Origin: Mycobacterium sp. 852002-51057_SCH5723018
GTDB taxonomy: Bacteria; Actinomycetota; Actinomycetes; Mycobacteriales; Mycobacteriaceae
Assembly (NCBI RefSeq): GCF_001667035.1
Contig: NZ_LZIR01000040.1
Span: 62,001-126,000 of the forward strand
Direction: 5' to 3'
Length of the DNA stretch: 64,000 nt
A program made the translations under genes and the position numbers. The stretch's first letter is position 1; each line of letters begins with the position of its first letter. Below, piece after piece: positions 41,582 to 54,012 of this stretch. The notes under the pieces are model-generated. The model saw only the letters and a program-made list of their open reading frames with translations. It made no database searches and was not told where the DNA came from.

Positions 41582-42514
41582 TTAGGTGGCGACCGAAGCT
41601 GTTGGGGCGCAGAGCTGTTGGCGTGACCCCGAGCTCTCACCAAAACGCCGAAGCTCCAGCCGGACGATGCGGTCCAGAACCCGGTCGGAGACGACGCGGC
41701 TGATCCGCACGAGGATCGCGGCGTCGCGTCCGATGGTGTAGCGAGTCCGGGGACGAGACGCGGTCGCGGCCTTGGCGATCACCTTCGCGGCGTGTTCGGC
41801 CGAGACGCCGGTGTCGTTGAACGATCGGGCTTGTGCGGTGACGGCCGCGGCGAGGTCGTCGTAGCGTGCGAGTTGGACGGCGGTCATGTCTGCCTGCAGT
41901 CTTTCCGCGGCGGCGATTCCGCGCGCCGCCATCTCGGTCTTGACTGCGCCCGGTTCGACCACGACGACCTTGATTCCGACACCGCCGACCTCGCGGCGCA
42001 GCGCGTCACTGACCGCCTCGAGCGCGAACTTCGAACCGGCGTACGCGCCATAAGTCGGCAAGACCACCTTCCCGCCGACGGAGCTGATGTTCACCACGGT
42101 GCCGGAGCTGATGAGCAAGGCGGGCATGAGGGCCTGGATCATGGCGACCTGGCCGAACAGGTTGACCTCGAACTGCTTGCGCCACTCGGCAATCGGCAGC
42201 GCTTCCACCGGCGCATTGACCGCGATCCCCGCGTTGTTGATCAGCGCGCGCAGGGGCCGCCGCTGCGGATCGCCGGCCACCCGGTCGGCGATCGCGGCGA
42301 CGTCCGATTCGACCGTGATGTCGAGGATGTGTGGCTCGATTCGTTCGGCGCGCAGCGCATCGGCGTCGGCCTCGCGGCGCACCCCGGCAAGCACGTGAAA
42401 ACCCTTGCGGGCCAGTTCTCTTGCCGTGGCCGCGCCCATGCCTGTCGAGGCTCCGGTCACGACCAGCAGCTCGTGACGGTCGGCGCGATTCGAGGAACTC
42501 ATGGCGGTCTCCAT
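41582..42514 (-). CDS. SDR family oxidoreductase
   Basis: Classical SDR, 310 residues (ATG 42502 is an alternative start, MSSSNRADRHEL). TGASTGMGAATARELARKGFHVLAGVRRE is the cofactor region, with Arg residues after strand 2 favouring NADP(H). NNAGIAVNAP and NISSVGGKVVLPTYGAYAGSKFALEAVSDALRRE carry the catalytic Ser and YxxxK. PGAVKTEMAARG follows. The C-terminal YTIGRDAAILVRISRVVSDRVLDRIVR is typical of retinol-dehydrogenase-like members. It is divergent from a TetR gene, with two operator-like palindromes between them. Confidence 0.87.
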   Translation of the reverse strand: METAMSSSNRADRHELLVVTGASTGMGAATARELARKGFHVLAGVRREADADALRAERIEPHILDITVESDVAAIADRVAGDPQRRPLRALINNAGIAVNAPVEALPIAEWRKQFEVNLFGQVAMIQALMPALLISSGTVVNISSVGGKVVLPTYGAYAGSKFALEAVSDALRREVGGVGIKVVVVEPGAVKTEMAARGIAAAERLQADMTAVQLARYDDLAAAVTAQARSFNDTGVSAEHAAKVIAKAATASRPRTRYTIGRDAAILVRISRVVSDRVLDRIVRLELRRFGESSGSRQQLCAPTASVAT

Positions 42515-42530
42515 CCCGGTGGAAAGTATC

Positions 42531-42583
42531 TAAGTTGACGTTGTCATCTCAAACTAGCAGTTGAGTTGACGGTGTCAACTCAA
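42531..42583. promoter_or_regulatory. Two phased TetR operators between SDR and tetR
   Basis: Site 2: TTGAGTTGAC (42561-42570) and GTCAACTCAA (42574-42583), a perfect 10-bp inverted repeat around GGT. Site 1: TAAGTTGAC (42531-42539) with GTCATCTCA (42543-42551) around GTT, imperfect. Centres are 31 bp apart, about three helical turns. Confidence 0.75.
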
Positions 42584-42604
42584 GTACCGGCTTATGCTCG
42601 GCGG

Positions 42605-43180
42605 GTGACGACACGAGCGGAGAGTGCGGCGGCGACACGCCGTTCGCTGCTCGAGGCGGCGGAGGTCTTGCTGGACCTGGGCGGAGTCGAGGCCGTGACG
42701 CTGCGCGAGGTGGGCGCTCGCAGTGGCGTCTCGCGCTCGGCGGCGTATCGCCACTTCGCCGACAAGGACGCTCTGCTCGCGGTCCTGGCCACCAACGCCC
42801 TGAGCGAGCTGGGCGACGCGCTCGAGGTGTTGGCGGCCAGCGGCGAACCACCCGAGGAGTCGTTGCGGTCCGCCCTGCTATCGCTGATCGCCATCGGCCG
42901 CAGCCGGCCCCACTTATACCGCCTGATGTTCACCCCGCCGGCGGGTGACCCGGCCGCGGCGAGGCAGGCGGCCGAACGCGCGCAGGACCTGTTTCTCGAA
43001 CTCATGGGCCGCCTTGTCGGTCCTCAGCGGGCGCGCCGCTATGGGGCGCTCCTTTTGACCAGCGCCCACGGCATCACGGGTCTGGACCTGAGCGGCCACC
43101 TGGATCTGGACAAGTGGCACACCAACGCCGAGGAACTCGTCGACACGCTGATCTCGCTGTTGCCGGCTGCGAAAGGCTAA
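42605..43180 (+). CDS. TetR family regulator
   Basis: 191 residues from GTG 42605; an in-frame TTG at 42566 falls within the operator and is unlikely. HTH: TRRSLLEAAEVLLDLGGVEAVTLREVGARSGVSRSAAYRHFADKDALLAVL. The C-terminal TetR_C-type domain includes RPHLYRLMFTPPAGDPAAARQAAERAQDLFLELMGRL. It probably represses itself and the divergent SDR by binding the two palindromes at 42531 and 42561. Its stop overlaps that of the convergent FAD oxidoreductase by 4 bp. Confidence 0.86.
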   Translation: MTTRAESAAATRRSLLEAAEVLLDLGGVEAVTLREVGARSGVSRSAAYRHFADKDALLAVLATNALSELGDALEVLAASGEPPEESLRSALLSLIAIGRSRPHLYRLMFTPPAGDPAAARQAAERAQDLFLELMGRLVGPQRARRYGALLLTSAHGITGLDLSGHLDLDKWHTNAEELVDTLISLLPAAKG

Positions 43181-44760
43181 GGGACCCGGGCATTCAGGCG
43201 CTTGAGGGCCGCCTCGGCGCCGTTCCAGCCGGGGATTCCGGTCACGCCCGGCCCGGGGTGGGTGCACTGGCCGCACAGGTAAAGCCCGTCCAATGGGGTG
43301 GCGAACTTGTCTTCGCCCTCCACGACGCGCCCCGTCCACAGCTGGTTGGGCTGCAGCAGGCCGTGCGAGTAGTCGCCCGCGTGGGCGCTGAACGTGCTGC
43401 CGAAGTAGCGGTTGGAGAACACCACCCGGTTCGTCACGGAGTCGGCGAACCCGGGCGCGAAGGTGTCGAAGATCTGCACGCAGGTGTCGGCGTATTGCTC
43501 TTTCCAGCTGCGGTTTTCGTCGGCGTCCAGCCCGGTCGGGAAGTACGGCGTGAAGATCGTTGCGCTGTGCTTGCCCTCGGGCGCCAGCGACGAGTCGACC
43601 ATGCTGGGGATGTACAGATAGGTGGGCGGAGCGTCGGGCAGCTGTCCCTTGCGGTATTGCTCCCACGCGTCGCTGATGTATTCCGGTGACGGCGCGTAGG
43701 CGACGGTGGGGCACCACTGCCCGTTGTCGAGCATGAAGGGTTGCAGCCGCTCGATCCATTGAGGCGCTTGGTCGATGGTCAGGTGGGCCTGGATGTATCC
43801 CAGGTTGAAGTTGATCTCCTTGACCTTGCGAATGTAATCGGGCGGAAAATACTGTGCGCCGGCCAGATTCACAAAGGTGGTGTACGGGTCGAGCGACGAC
43901 AGCACGGCGTCGCCGGAAATCGTTGTGCCGTCGCGCAATTCAATCCCAACGGCGCGGCCGTCGGCGACCAGGATCTGCTTGACGTGCTGCTTGAGCCGCA
44001 CCTCGGCACCCAACGATTCGGCGCGGCGGCACAGCGCGGCGCTCAGCGAGCCGATGCCGCCACGCGGCATGATGTATTCGACGTTGCCGCCGCCGATCAG
44101 GTAGTGGTACAGCGTCGAAGCGTTGGAGCCGGGGGTCCACGGGCCGCCGTCGAAGGCGTCGATCGACATCGCGGCCAGCGAGCCCTGGATGCAGCGGGCC
44201 TGCTCAGGCGCCAGGAAGCGGCGCACGGTGTCCATCGTGCTGCCGTACCACATCTGGGCGAAGTCGTGCCGGTCGGCGGGCGTGGGCTGCGCGGCGATCA
44301 CCTCGATGACGTCCAGCGGGGGACCGAACGCCGAATCGACGAAATACGGTGCGAACCGGCCGATGTGGGCGAACAGGCCGCCGAGGGCCGCCGCCACGTC
44401 GGGCCCGTGGTCGTCGAGCAGGTGGCGCGTCATGCGTTCGAGGTCGTTGTACATCACGAACGGCGTGTCCGCGGCCCCAGTGCCGGGGCCGAACGTGCAC
44501 GTCGACGTCCACTGGTCCATCAGCTCGAAGCCCCACTTGGTCAGCTCCAGGCGTTCGGTCATCTCCCGCCGCCAGATCAGCACCGCCCAGGCGCCCACGC
44601 TGTGCTTGTAGCCGTCGAACAGCTCGCGGGTAGCGGCCATCCCGCCCAGAAAGTTGGCCCGTTCCAGCACAAGGACTTTCGCGCCGCCCTTGGCCAGCAC
44701 ATTGGCGGCGACCAAGCCGTTGTGGCCAGCCCCGATGACGATCGCGTCGTAGTCGGCCAT
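43177..44760 (-). CDS. FAD-dependent oxidoreductase, PYROXD2/phytoene desaturase-like
   Basis: 527 residues. N-terminal FAD motif YDAIVIGAGHNGLVAANVLAKGGAKVLVLERANFLGGMAATRELFDGYKHSVGAW; middle RGGIGSLSAALCRRAESLGAEVRLKQHVKQILVADGRAVGIELRDGTTISGDAVLSSLDP; C-terminal flavin motif DGLYLCGQCTHPGPGVTGIPGWNGAEAALKRL. This matches the NAD(P)/FAD-dependent group that includes phytoene desaturases and PYROXD2, whose bacterial substrates are mostly unknown. No carotenoid genes are nearby. ATG 44760 follows AAGGAGT. It is divergent from a TetR gene across two operator-like palindromes. Confidence 0.86.
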   Translation of the reverse strand: MADYDAIVIGAGHNGLVAANVLAKGGAKVLVLERANFLGGMAATRELFDGYKHSVGAWAVLIWRREMTERLELTKWGFELMDQWTSTCTFGPGTGAADTPFVMYNDLERMTRHLLDDHGPDVAAALGGLFAHIGRFAPYFVDSAFGPPLDVIEVIAAQPTPADRHDFAQMWYGSTMDTVRRFLAPEQARCIQGSLAAMSIDAFDGGPWTPGSNASTLYHYLIGGGNVEYIMPRGGIGSLSAALCRRAESLGAEVRLKQHVKQILVADGRAVGIELRDGTTISGDAVLSSLDPYTTFVNLAGAQYFPPDYIRKVKEINFNLGYIQAHLTIDQAPQWIERLQPFMLDNGQWCPTVAYAPSPEYISDAWEQYRKGQLPDAPPTYLYIPSMVDSSLAPEGKHSATIFTPYFPTGLDADENRSWKEQYADTCVQIFDTFAPGFADSVTNRVVFSNRYFGSTFSAHAGDYSHGLLQPNQLWTGRVVEGEDKFATPLDGLYLCGQCTHPGPGVTGIPGWNGAEAALKRLNARVP

Positions 44761-44799
44761 GGTGACTCCTTGAAGTGTGATCCCTCGGCTGAAGGCACA

Positions 44800-44833
44800 A
44801 TGTCACACCTGACATATTTGCGTCAATGGTGAC
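44800..44833. promoter_or_regulatory. Paired TetR operators between oxidoreductase and tetR
   Basis: Site 1: ATGTCA (44800-44805) and TGACAT (44810-44815) around CACC. Site 2: GTCA (44822-44825) and TGAC (44830-44833) around ATGG. Centres are 20 bp apart, two helical turns. The outer sequences AATGTCAC and GTGACATT also mirror each other. Confidence 0.7.
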
Positions 44834-44854
44834 ATTTCGTGGCATGCTGGCACC

Positions 44855-45457
44855 GTGGAATCGCGTAGCCAGCGCACGCGTCAGGCGCTACAACAGGCGG
44901 CGATGAAGCGCTTCGTCGCCCACGGCGTGCACCAGACCAGCGTCGCCGACATCGCCGCCGACGTCGGGGTGACCGAGCGGACCTTCTACCGCCACTTCCC
45001 GTCGAAGCACGCGGTGCTCTTCGCCGACTACGACATCGGCTTCGAATGGTTCGCCCGCGCCCTGGCGCTGCGCCCGCATGGGGAGCCCATCACCCAGTCG
45101 GTGCGCAAGGCGGTGGACGCGTTTCCCTTTGACTTCCGGATGGTCCGCGAGGCCGCGACCATCCGTTCGCGCGATCTCGATCAGGAGATCATCACCAACC
45201 ACATTCGACGGATGCGCGATCAGGTGGCCGACGAGATCGGGCGCTTCATCCACGAACGATCGGCGCCCACCGCCGACGGGGCGATGATCGCCGACATCGC
45301 GGCGCACAGCCTGGCTACCGCGGTGTTCGTCGCGCTGGAGGCGTGGATGGCCGGAGACGAGCACGACATCGACGAGCTGGGTCGGCTGACCGACATGGCG
45401 CTGAGCGCGCTGGAAGACGGCCTCACCCACACCCTGCGCAACACCGGACTGGACTAG
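44855..45457 (+). CDS. TetR family regulator
   Basis: 200 residues, GTG start. HTH: RQALQQAAMKRFVAHGVHQTSVADIAADVGVTERTFYRHFPSKHAVLFADYD. The ligand domain (FEWFARALALRPHGEPITQSVRKAVDAFPFDFRMVREAATIRSRDLDQEIITNHIRRMRDQVADEIGRFI) is typical of the group that controls lipid or flavoenzyme genes. It likely represses the divergent PYROXD2-like gene and itself through the sites at 44800-44833. A large palindromic element follows its stop. Confidence 0.87.
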   Translation: MESRSQRTRQALQQAAMKRFVAHGVHQTSVADIAADVGVTERTFYRHFPSKHAVLFADYDIGFEWFARALALRPHGEPITQSVRKAVDAFPFDFRMVREAATIRSRDLDQEIITNHIRRMRDQVADEIGRFIHERSAPTADGAMIADIAAHSLATAVFVALEAWMAGDEHDIDELGRLTDMALSALEDGLTHTLRNTGLD

Positions 45458-45482
45458 CGGTGCGCCGCATTGCCATCTGGCG

Positions 45483-45544
45483 CGCCGAACGTGCACGCAC
45501 TGCGAAATTTCCGCCGGTTTTTCGCAGTGGGTACACGCTCGGCG
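45483..45544. terminator. Nested palindrome between tetR and nrdF2
   Basis: Outer arms CGCCGAACGTG (45483-45493) and CACGCTCGGCG (45534-45544) match with one exception; inner arms CACTGCGAAA (45498-45507) and TTTCGCAGTG (45520-45529) match perfectly. A likely terminator, and also a relative of the inverted repeat at 15121. Confidence 0.65.
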
Positions 45545-45567
45545 AAGCTGGCCGGTGCGACACGCAA

Positions 45568-45615
45568 ACACAAGCTCTTGTGTTGAGCCGCCTTGTCGTA
45601 CCCCAGGGGTAGTGT
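45568..45615 (+). promoter_or_regulatory. Tandem NrdR-like boxes upstream of nrdF2
   Basis: Box 1, ACACAAGCTCTTGTGT (45568-45583), is a full match to ACACwAnnnnTwGTGT. Box 2, ACCCCAGGGGTAGTGT (45600-45615), matches 10 of 12 fixed positions. Starts are 32 bp apart, the same spacing as at nrdH. Box 2 ends 48 bp before the nrdF2 start. Confidence 0.8.
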
Positions 45616-45651
45616 CTGAAGTCTGAAGTGCCGCAGCAAAACGTCTGGTGA

Positions 45652-46638
<987 letters not shown>

Positions 46639-46880
46639 AAGCGCAGGTCAGTCGCCTAGGCCGCTGACGGGTCTGTCGACCGGACCCCGGTCTGCGGCTT
46701 GACCGAACTGCGACGTGCCCATGCCGTGGCCACATTTTGCCCACAATTTCGATCCAGGATTCGATGTAAGCAACCTCAGGCCTGACCTGCATCGGTCGCA
46801 GCCAGAGGGGCCGTTGTAACCGTGCCAAAGCGCCGCCGCCCCCTTTCTGGGGCGTCCGTATGGCGGGCAGGATGTGTGGA

Positions 46881-47372
46881 ATGAGCAGTGACGACGATGT
46901 GGGTGCGGCAGACTTCCGTCGCGCATTGGCGCTCATCCAGCACGGCGAGCGTGGCGACGAAGCGGGCATGCGCGTCATCGTCGACGATGAAGTCATCCCG
47001 GCTGGCCGGCTGCCACAGCTGATCCGCGCCACCGTGTCGATCCTGTGGCAACTGGTGGCTCAGCTCTGCGAACCGGACGAAGTCGCGGAGATCGGTGAAA
47101 CCCTGACCTTGGCGTCTACCGACGACGAGATCGGTCTCGACCGTGACAACCGGCTCGTGGCCCGGATGTCCATGGCACAACATTCGGGGGATCCCGGCGC
47201 CGAGTATGAGGTGCTCCGCGACGCAGCCACGGCGCCCGACGGTCTGGTACGCCTCGCGCTCACCGCCGCCGGTGTCGTCTCCGCGATGCTGCCTCAGTTA
47301 CGCACCGCTGCTGGCCGGCAGTTGATCAACAACTTGGCGATGCAAGCTCTGCGCGACGAGAACAGCCGATGA
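46881..47372 (+). CDS. Hypothetical protein in the segment after nrdF2
   Basis: 163 residues from ATG 46881 (ATG 46860 in frame). Acidic, mostly helical: DFRRALALIQHGERGDEAGMRVIVDDE, then RLPQLIRATVSILWQLVAQLC and LVRLALTAAGVVSAMLPQLRTAAGRQLINNLAMQAL. No signal peptide, membrane helix or known domain seen. It is enclosed by the two 17-bp copies of the nrdF2 end (46620 and 47390). The 240 bp between nrdF2 and this gene hold only a small GACCGG/CCGGTC hairpin near 46678. Coding appearance rests on length and composition. Confidence 0.6.
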   Translation: MSSDDDVGAADFRRALALIQHGERGDEAGMRVIVDDEVIPAGRLPQLIRATVSILWQLVAQLCEPDEVAEIGETLTLASTDDEIGLDRDNRLVARMSMAQHSGDPGAEYEVLRDAATAPDGLVRLALTAAGVVSAMLPQLRTAAGRQLINNLAMQALRDENSR

Positions 47373-47389
47373 GCAGGCGCGGGATCAGG

Positions 47390-47406
47390 CGAGGACTGGG
47401 ACTTCT
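47390..47406 (+). repeat. 17-bp direct repeat, second copy of the nrdF2 end
   Basis: CGAGGACTGGGACTTCT followed by GA, so a TGA instead of TAA would close the same reading. It is noncoding here, 18 bp after the hypothetical gene stop. Confidence 0.85.
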
Positions 47407-47479
47407 GACATCCGCGCTTGTCGGAGCGCGGCGCGGCATAACACTATGGAGATGGGGACGGGGACCCTGAGGAGAAACG

Positions 47480-47980
47480 ATGTCCCCACACGCTCTGAGC
47501 AGTCTCGTCGGTTTGTGCGCCGCGCCGCTCGCGACGGCCCTGTTCCTCGCCCCTACCGCCTCCGCCGACGCTGCGTCCTGGAACGGCCAGTACGCGATCA
47601 CGTTCATGGTCGGTCCTAAGTCGGGGACCAGCATGGCGGTCGGTGACCCCGAGGTACAGCACACCGATACCTACGGATTCCGCTCGAGCTGTACGAACGG
47701 AACATGCGTCGCCACAATCGTCAGCGGCCCTCCGCCGAGCAACCCGACGGTCCCGCAACCGGTCCAGTTCACCTGGGATGGGTCGTCCTGGGTGCAACAC
47801 AGCGATTTCCAATGGGACTGCATGATGCCTGACACCACGATCCAGTGGAATCCTGCCCATTCCGACGTGCGTTACACGCCCCAGCCCGACGGCTCGCTTG
47901 CCGGCACCATGCACACCAACATCTTGAGCGGCGCGTGCCAGGGCACGATCGACATGGATATGAGGGCCCAGCGCGTGTGA
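47480..47980 (+). CDS. Secreted protein, unknown function
   Basis: 166 residues with a signal peptide (LVGLCAAPLATALFLAPTASADA, cleavage near 30). The mature part is beta-rich with four cysteines: SWNGQYAITFMVGPKSGTSMAVGDPE, FRSSCTNGTCVATIVSG, PVQFTWDGSSWVQHSDFQWDCMMPDTTIQWNPAHSDVRYTPQPDGSLAGTMHTNILSGACQGTIDMDM. The layout resembles the many small secreted mycobacterial proteins related to serine/threonine-kinase extracellular sensor domains, but I cannot name it. A good Shine-Dalgarno GAGGAGAAA precedes the ATG. Confidence 0.75.
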   Translation: MSPHALSSLVGLCAAPLATALFLAPTASADAASWNGQYAITFMVGPKSGTSMAVGDPEVQHTDTYGFRSSCTNGTCVATIVSGPPPSNPTVPQPVQFTWDGSSWVQHSDFQWDCMMPDTTIQWNPAHSDVRYTPQPDGSLAGTMHTNILSGACQGTIDMDMRAQRV

Positions 47981-48065
47981 CCGGGCTTTTGATCGGCTGA
48001 TGAACGACGCGTGAATTGGGCGCGCTGCGACGCCACGGTCGCGCCAGAGCCGTGACACTAATGGG

Positions 48066-48470
48066 GTGACCTCAACCCACGCGTCTCACAAGCATGCCCA
48101 ATTCCTCCGCTCGGTGATCCGCTGGCTGGACGTCGGCTACCCCCAGGGCGTCCCTGGACCGGACCAAGTGGCACTGTTCGCCCTCTTGCGCAGCACACCG
48201 CTGACCGAGGAACAGCTCGAAGAAGTTGTGCACAACATCATCGCGAAGCACCGCGGCGACGCGGACGGGCCGATCGGCAAAGAAGAGATCTCCGAGTTCA
48301 TCACCAAGACGACGCACGCCGACCCCGGACGGGAGGACGTCATACGGGTCGCCGCCATACTGGCCGCCGCCGGTTGGCCGCTGGCCGGCATCGACGTCAG
48401 CGAGGTTGTTCCCGGTGACGAACACGCCGAAGCCGCCGAGGAGATCTGCAAGACGCCGTCACAAGCGTGA
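48066..48470 (+). CDS. DUF3349 family protein (Rv3046c-like)
   Basis: 134 residues of the small helical DUF3349 family found in actinobacteria. [46 protein letters not shown] and [33 protein letters not shown] are the two conserved halves. The fold is known from structural genomics but the function is not. It matches the location of Rv3046c between nrdF2 and adhC. GTG 48066 has no clear Shine-Dalgarno and may be leaderless. Its 3' end overlaps the convergent adhC by 12 bp. Confidence 0.85.
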   Translation: MTSTHASHKHAQFLRSVIRWLDVGYPQGVPGPDQVALFALLRSTPLTEEQLEEVVHNIIAKHRGDADGPIGKEEISEFITKTTHADPGREDVIRVAAILAAAGWPLAGIDVSEVVPGDEHAEAAEEICKTPSQA

Positions 48471-49499
48471 GATGTCGATCACGAAGCGGTAGCGCACGTC
48501 GCTGGCGAGCACCCGCTCGTAGGCCTCGTTGACGTAGTCGGGCTCGATCAGCTCGATCTCGGGCGTGACGTCGTGCTCGGCACAGAAGTCCAGCATCTCC
48601 TGCGTCTCGGCGATCCCGCCGATGTTGGAACCGGACAGGCTGCGCCGCGCCATAGCCAGCGGGAACGCCGGCACCTCCATCGGGTGCTCGGGGATGCCGA
48701 GCTCGACGAGCGTGCCGTCGACGTCCAGCAGGTTCAGGTAGTCGCCAAGGTTCAGGTTGGCCGACACGGTGTTGAGGATCAGGTCGAAGCTGCCGCGCAA
48801 CGTGCGGAAGGTTTCCGGATCGGCGGTGGCGTAGTAGTGCTTGGCGCCCAACCGCAGCCCGTCCTCCATCTTCTTCAGCGACTGCGACAGCACGGACACC
48901 TCGGCGCCCAGCGCCGCGCCTAACTTGACGCCCATGTGCCCGAGCCCGCCCAAACCGACAACGGCCAGCCGCGTGTTTTCCCCGGCCTTCCAGTGCCGCA
49001 GGGGCGAATACAGCGTGATGCCGGCGCACAGCAGCGGCGCCGCCTTGTCCAGCGGCAACGAGTCGGGGATGCGCACGACGAAGTTCTCGTCGACGACGAT
49101 CGCCTGGCTATAGCCGCCCTGCGTCGAGGACCCGTCCTTGTCGATCGAGTTGTAGGTGAAGGTCGCGCCGGGCTTGCAGTACTGCTCCAGCCCGGCCTTA
49201 CAGCTGCTGCACTGACCGCAGGAGTTCACCATGCAGCCCACCCCGGCATGGTCACCGACCTTGTGCTTGGTGACCTCGGACCCGACCTCGATCACCACGC
49301 CGGCGATCTCGTGGCCGGGCACGACGGGGTAATTCGGTTGTCCCCATTCGGCTTTGACGGTATGGATGTCCGAGTGGCAGATCCCGGCGTACTTGATCTC
49401 GATCACGACGTCGCGCGGGCCGGTGTCGCGGCGCTCGATGGTGGTCTTGGTCAGCGGCTCGGTCGCCGCGGTGGCGGCGTAGGCCGAAACTGTGCTCAT
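48459..49499 (-). CDS. adhC: NADP-dependent zinc alcohol dehydrogenase AdhC
   Basis: 346 residues, the length of M. tuberculosis AdhC (Rv3045). Catalytic zinc ligands: GICHSDIHT (Cys), GHEIAG (His-Glu) and a later Cys; structural zinc: [21 protein letters not shown]. Cofactor motif [32 protein letters not shown], with Ser-Leu-Lys after strand 2 consistent with NADP(H). The family is the cinnamyl-alcohol-dehydrogenase-like group that reduces aromatic and other aldehydes. The stop overlaps the DUF3349 gene on the other strand. Confidence 0.94.
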   Translation of the reverse strand: MSTVSAYAATAATEPLTKTTIERRDTGPRDVVIEIKYAGICHSDIHTVKAEWGQPNYPVVPGHEIAGVVIEVGSEVTKHKVGDHAGVGCMVNSCGQCSSCKAGLEQYCKPGATFTYNSIDKDGSSTQGGYSQAIVVDENFVVRIPDSLPLDKAAPLLCAGITLYSPLRHWKAGENTRLAVVGLGGLGHMGVKLGAALGAEVSVLSQSLKKMEDGLRLGAKHYYATADPETFRTLRGSFDLILNTVSANLNLGDYLNLLDVDGTLVELGIPEHPMEVPAFPLAMARRSLSGSNIGGIAETQEMLDFCAEHDVTPEIELIEPDYVNEAYERVLASDVRYRFVIDISRL

Positions 49500-49640
49500 G
49501 AAAATCCCTCTTCGATGTGGTTACGTCGTCTTACGTCCTCAAGAAGTTTAGCTAAGGTAATGTTCTCGGGCCACTTGGCGGGTGCGGACGGCCCCGGGTG
49601 CCAGCTTATGCCGACGTTTGCCGGCCGGCCGCTCGGGCGG

Positions 49641-50735
49641 CTAGTTGATCGGGGCGTTGACCAGGCGCAGGTCGTCGACGATCCCGCGGGCCGCGATCAA
49701 TCCCTCGCCGGTTTGCCATATCTCGTCGTTGACGACGTAAACCCGGTTGTCCCGGTTGGCGGACAGCTTGCGCCAGGGGCCGCTGTCCAGGACGGTCGCG
49801 GCGCGCTCGGCGGCGGCCGGTGTGGCGCACGATACGTAGACGACGTCGGCGTCGGCTGCGGATAGGTCGGGATTCTTCGCCAGATCGACGTCGGTGGCGC
49901 CGAACTCGATATAGGGCTTGTCGGTGAACCGCTGCGCGGCCGGCCGGTCCACCCCGACCGCGCCGAGCACGCTGGCCGGAAAGTTGTTGGCCCCGTACAC
50001 CCGGATGGTGCTGGTGGTCAGCTGGACGATCGACGCCTGGAAGTGTGACGCGTCGTGGGCGCCCCCGATCTGGGTGGCCCGCTGCGTGAAGCCGGTGAGC
50101 AGCGCGTCGACGGCGGCGGTGCGCGCCGTGGCCGCCCCGACGCCGCGCAGGTTGTCCTGCCAGGCAGCGCCGGGTGGCCCGGTGAACACCGCCGGGGCGA
50201 TCCCGGCCAGCCGCGGATACAGCGTCGGCGTCAACCCGACCGATCCCAGGATCAGGTCGGGGTGGGCCGCGGCGATGCCGCCCACGTCGGGGTTGCTGCG
50301 GGTGCCGACGCCGGGCAGGCCGTGCACCGCGTTGCCCAGGTAGGACGGCTGACTCGTGGTGCCGTCCGGCAGGGCCGTGGCGACCACCCGCGATTGCAGG
50401 CCCAGCGCGCACAGCGCGTCGAGCTGGTCACCGGAGAGCACCACGATGCGCCGCGGTTCGGCGGGCACCTGGACCGTGTCGGGGGTGATCCCGGCCGCGT
50501 TGCGGGCCTGCCGGGTCGGCGGCCCGGGGTCGGCCGCGGCGGCGTCCCGCGCGCACGACTCGTCGGGCTTGCGGTCGTTGCCGAGCACCCCGGCGCCGGC
50601 GACTTGGGTGGTGGGCGTGACCAGCGACGGGGTCGACGCCTTGGGGCCGGGATTTGCCGAGCCGCAACCGCCGCAGGCCACGACTAGCACCGCGGCCACG
50701 GCGGTCGCGGCCACGATCGATCGCCTGCCCAGCAC
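49641..50735 (-). CDS. fecB: FecB-like iron-siderophore binding lipoprotein
   Basis: About 364 residues from GTG 50735 (an in-frame GTG at 50771 adds 12). N-terminal signal VLGRRSIVAATAVAAVLVVACGGCGS contains a VVAC lipobox-like cysteine, so the protein is probably a lipoprotein. The type III periplasmic-binding fold is shown by RRIVVLSGDQLDALCALGLQSRVVA, AAHPDLILGSVGLTPTLYPRLAGIAPAVF and the C-terminal VYVVNDEIWQTGEGLIAARGIVDDLRLV. Orthologous position to Rv3044, which binds heme and siderophore-type ligands. It is divergent from ctaD with 140 bp between starts. Confidence 0.92.
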   Translation of the reverse strand: MLGRRSIVAATAVAAVLVVACGGCGSANPGPKASTPSLVTPTTQVAGAGVLGNDRKPDESCARDAAAADPGPPTRQARNAAGITPDTVQVPAEPRRIVVLSGDQLDALCALGLQSRVVATALPDGTTSQPSYLGNAVHGLPGVGTRSNPDVGGIAAAHPDLILGSVGLTPTLYPRLAGIAPAVFTGPPGAAWQDNLRGVGAATARTAAVDALLTGFTQRATQIGGAHDASHFQASIVQLTTSTIRVYGANNFPASVLGAVGVDRPAAQRFTDKPYIEFGATDVDLAKNPDLSAADADVVYVSCATPAAAERAATVLDSGPWRKLSANRDNRVYVVNDEIWQTGEGLIAARGIVDDLRLVNAPIN

Positions 50736-50821
50736 GGGTCCGACGCTAACATCCGGCGACGTCGGAGCCACTTACGACAGTTTGTAGGACTGCCCCTGAC
50801 GGCGAGTTCTTCGGAGGCTAA

Positions 50822-53940
<3,119 letters not shown>

Positions 53941-54012
53941 GCGCATTTCACCGGGCGCGGGAGGTGGCGACCCGGCACCGATTCCGGGGTCGCGGTACGG
54001 CACGATGGTCGG

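Noticed and set aside
49541..49565. IdeR iron-box-like TTAGCTAAGG upstream of adhC
   Set aside because: One half only resembles the 19-bp consensus and the spacing is off by one; adhC is not a recognised iron gene.
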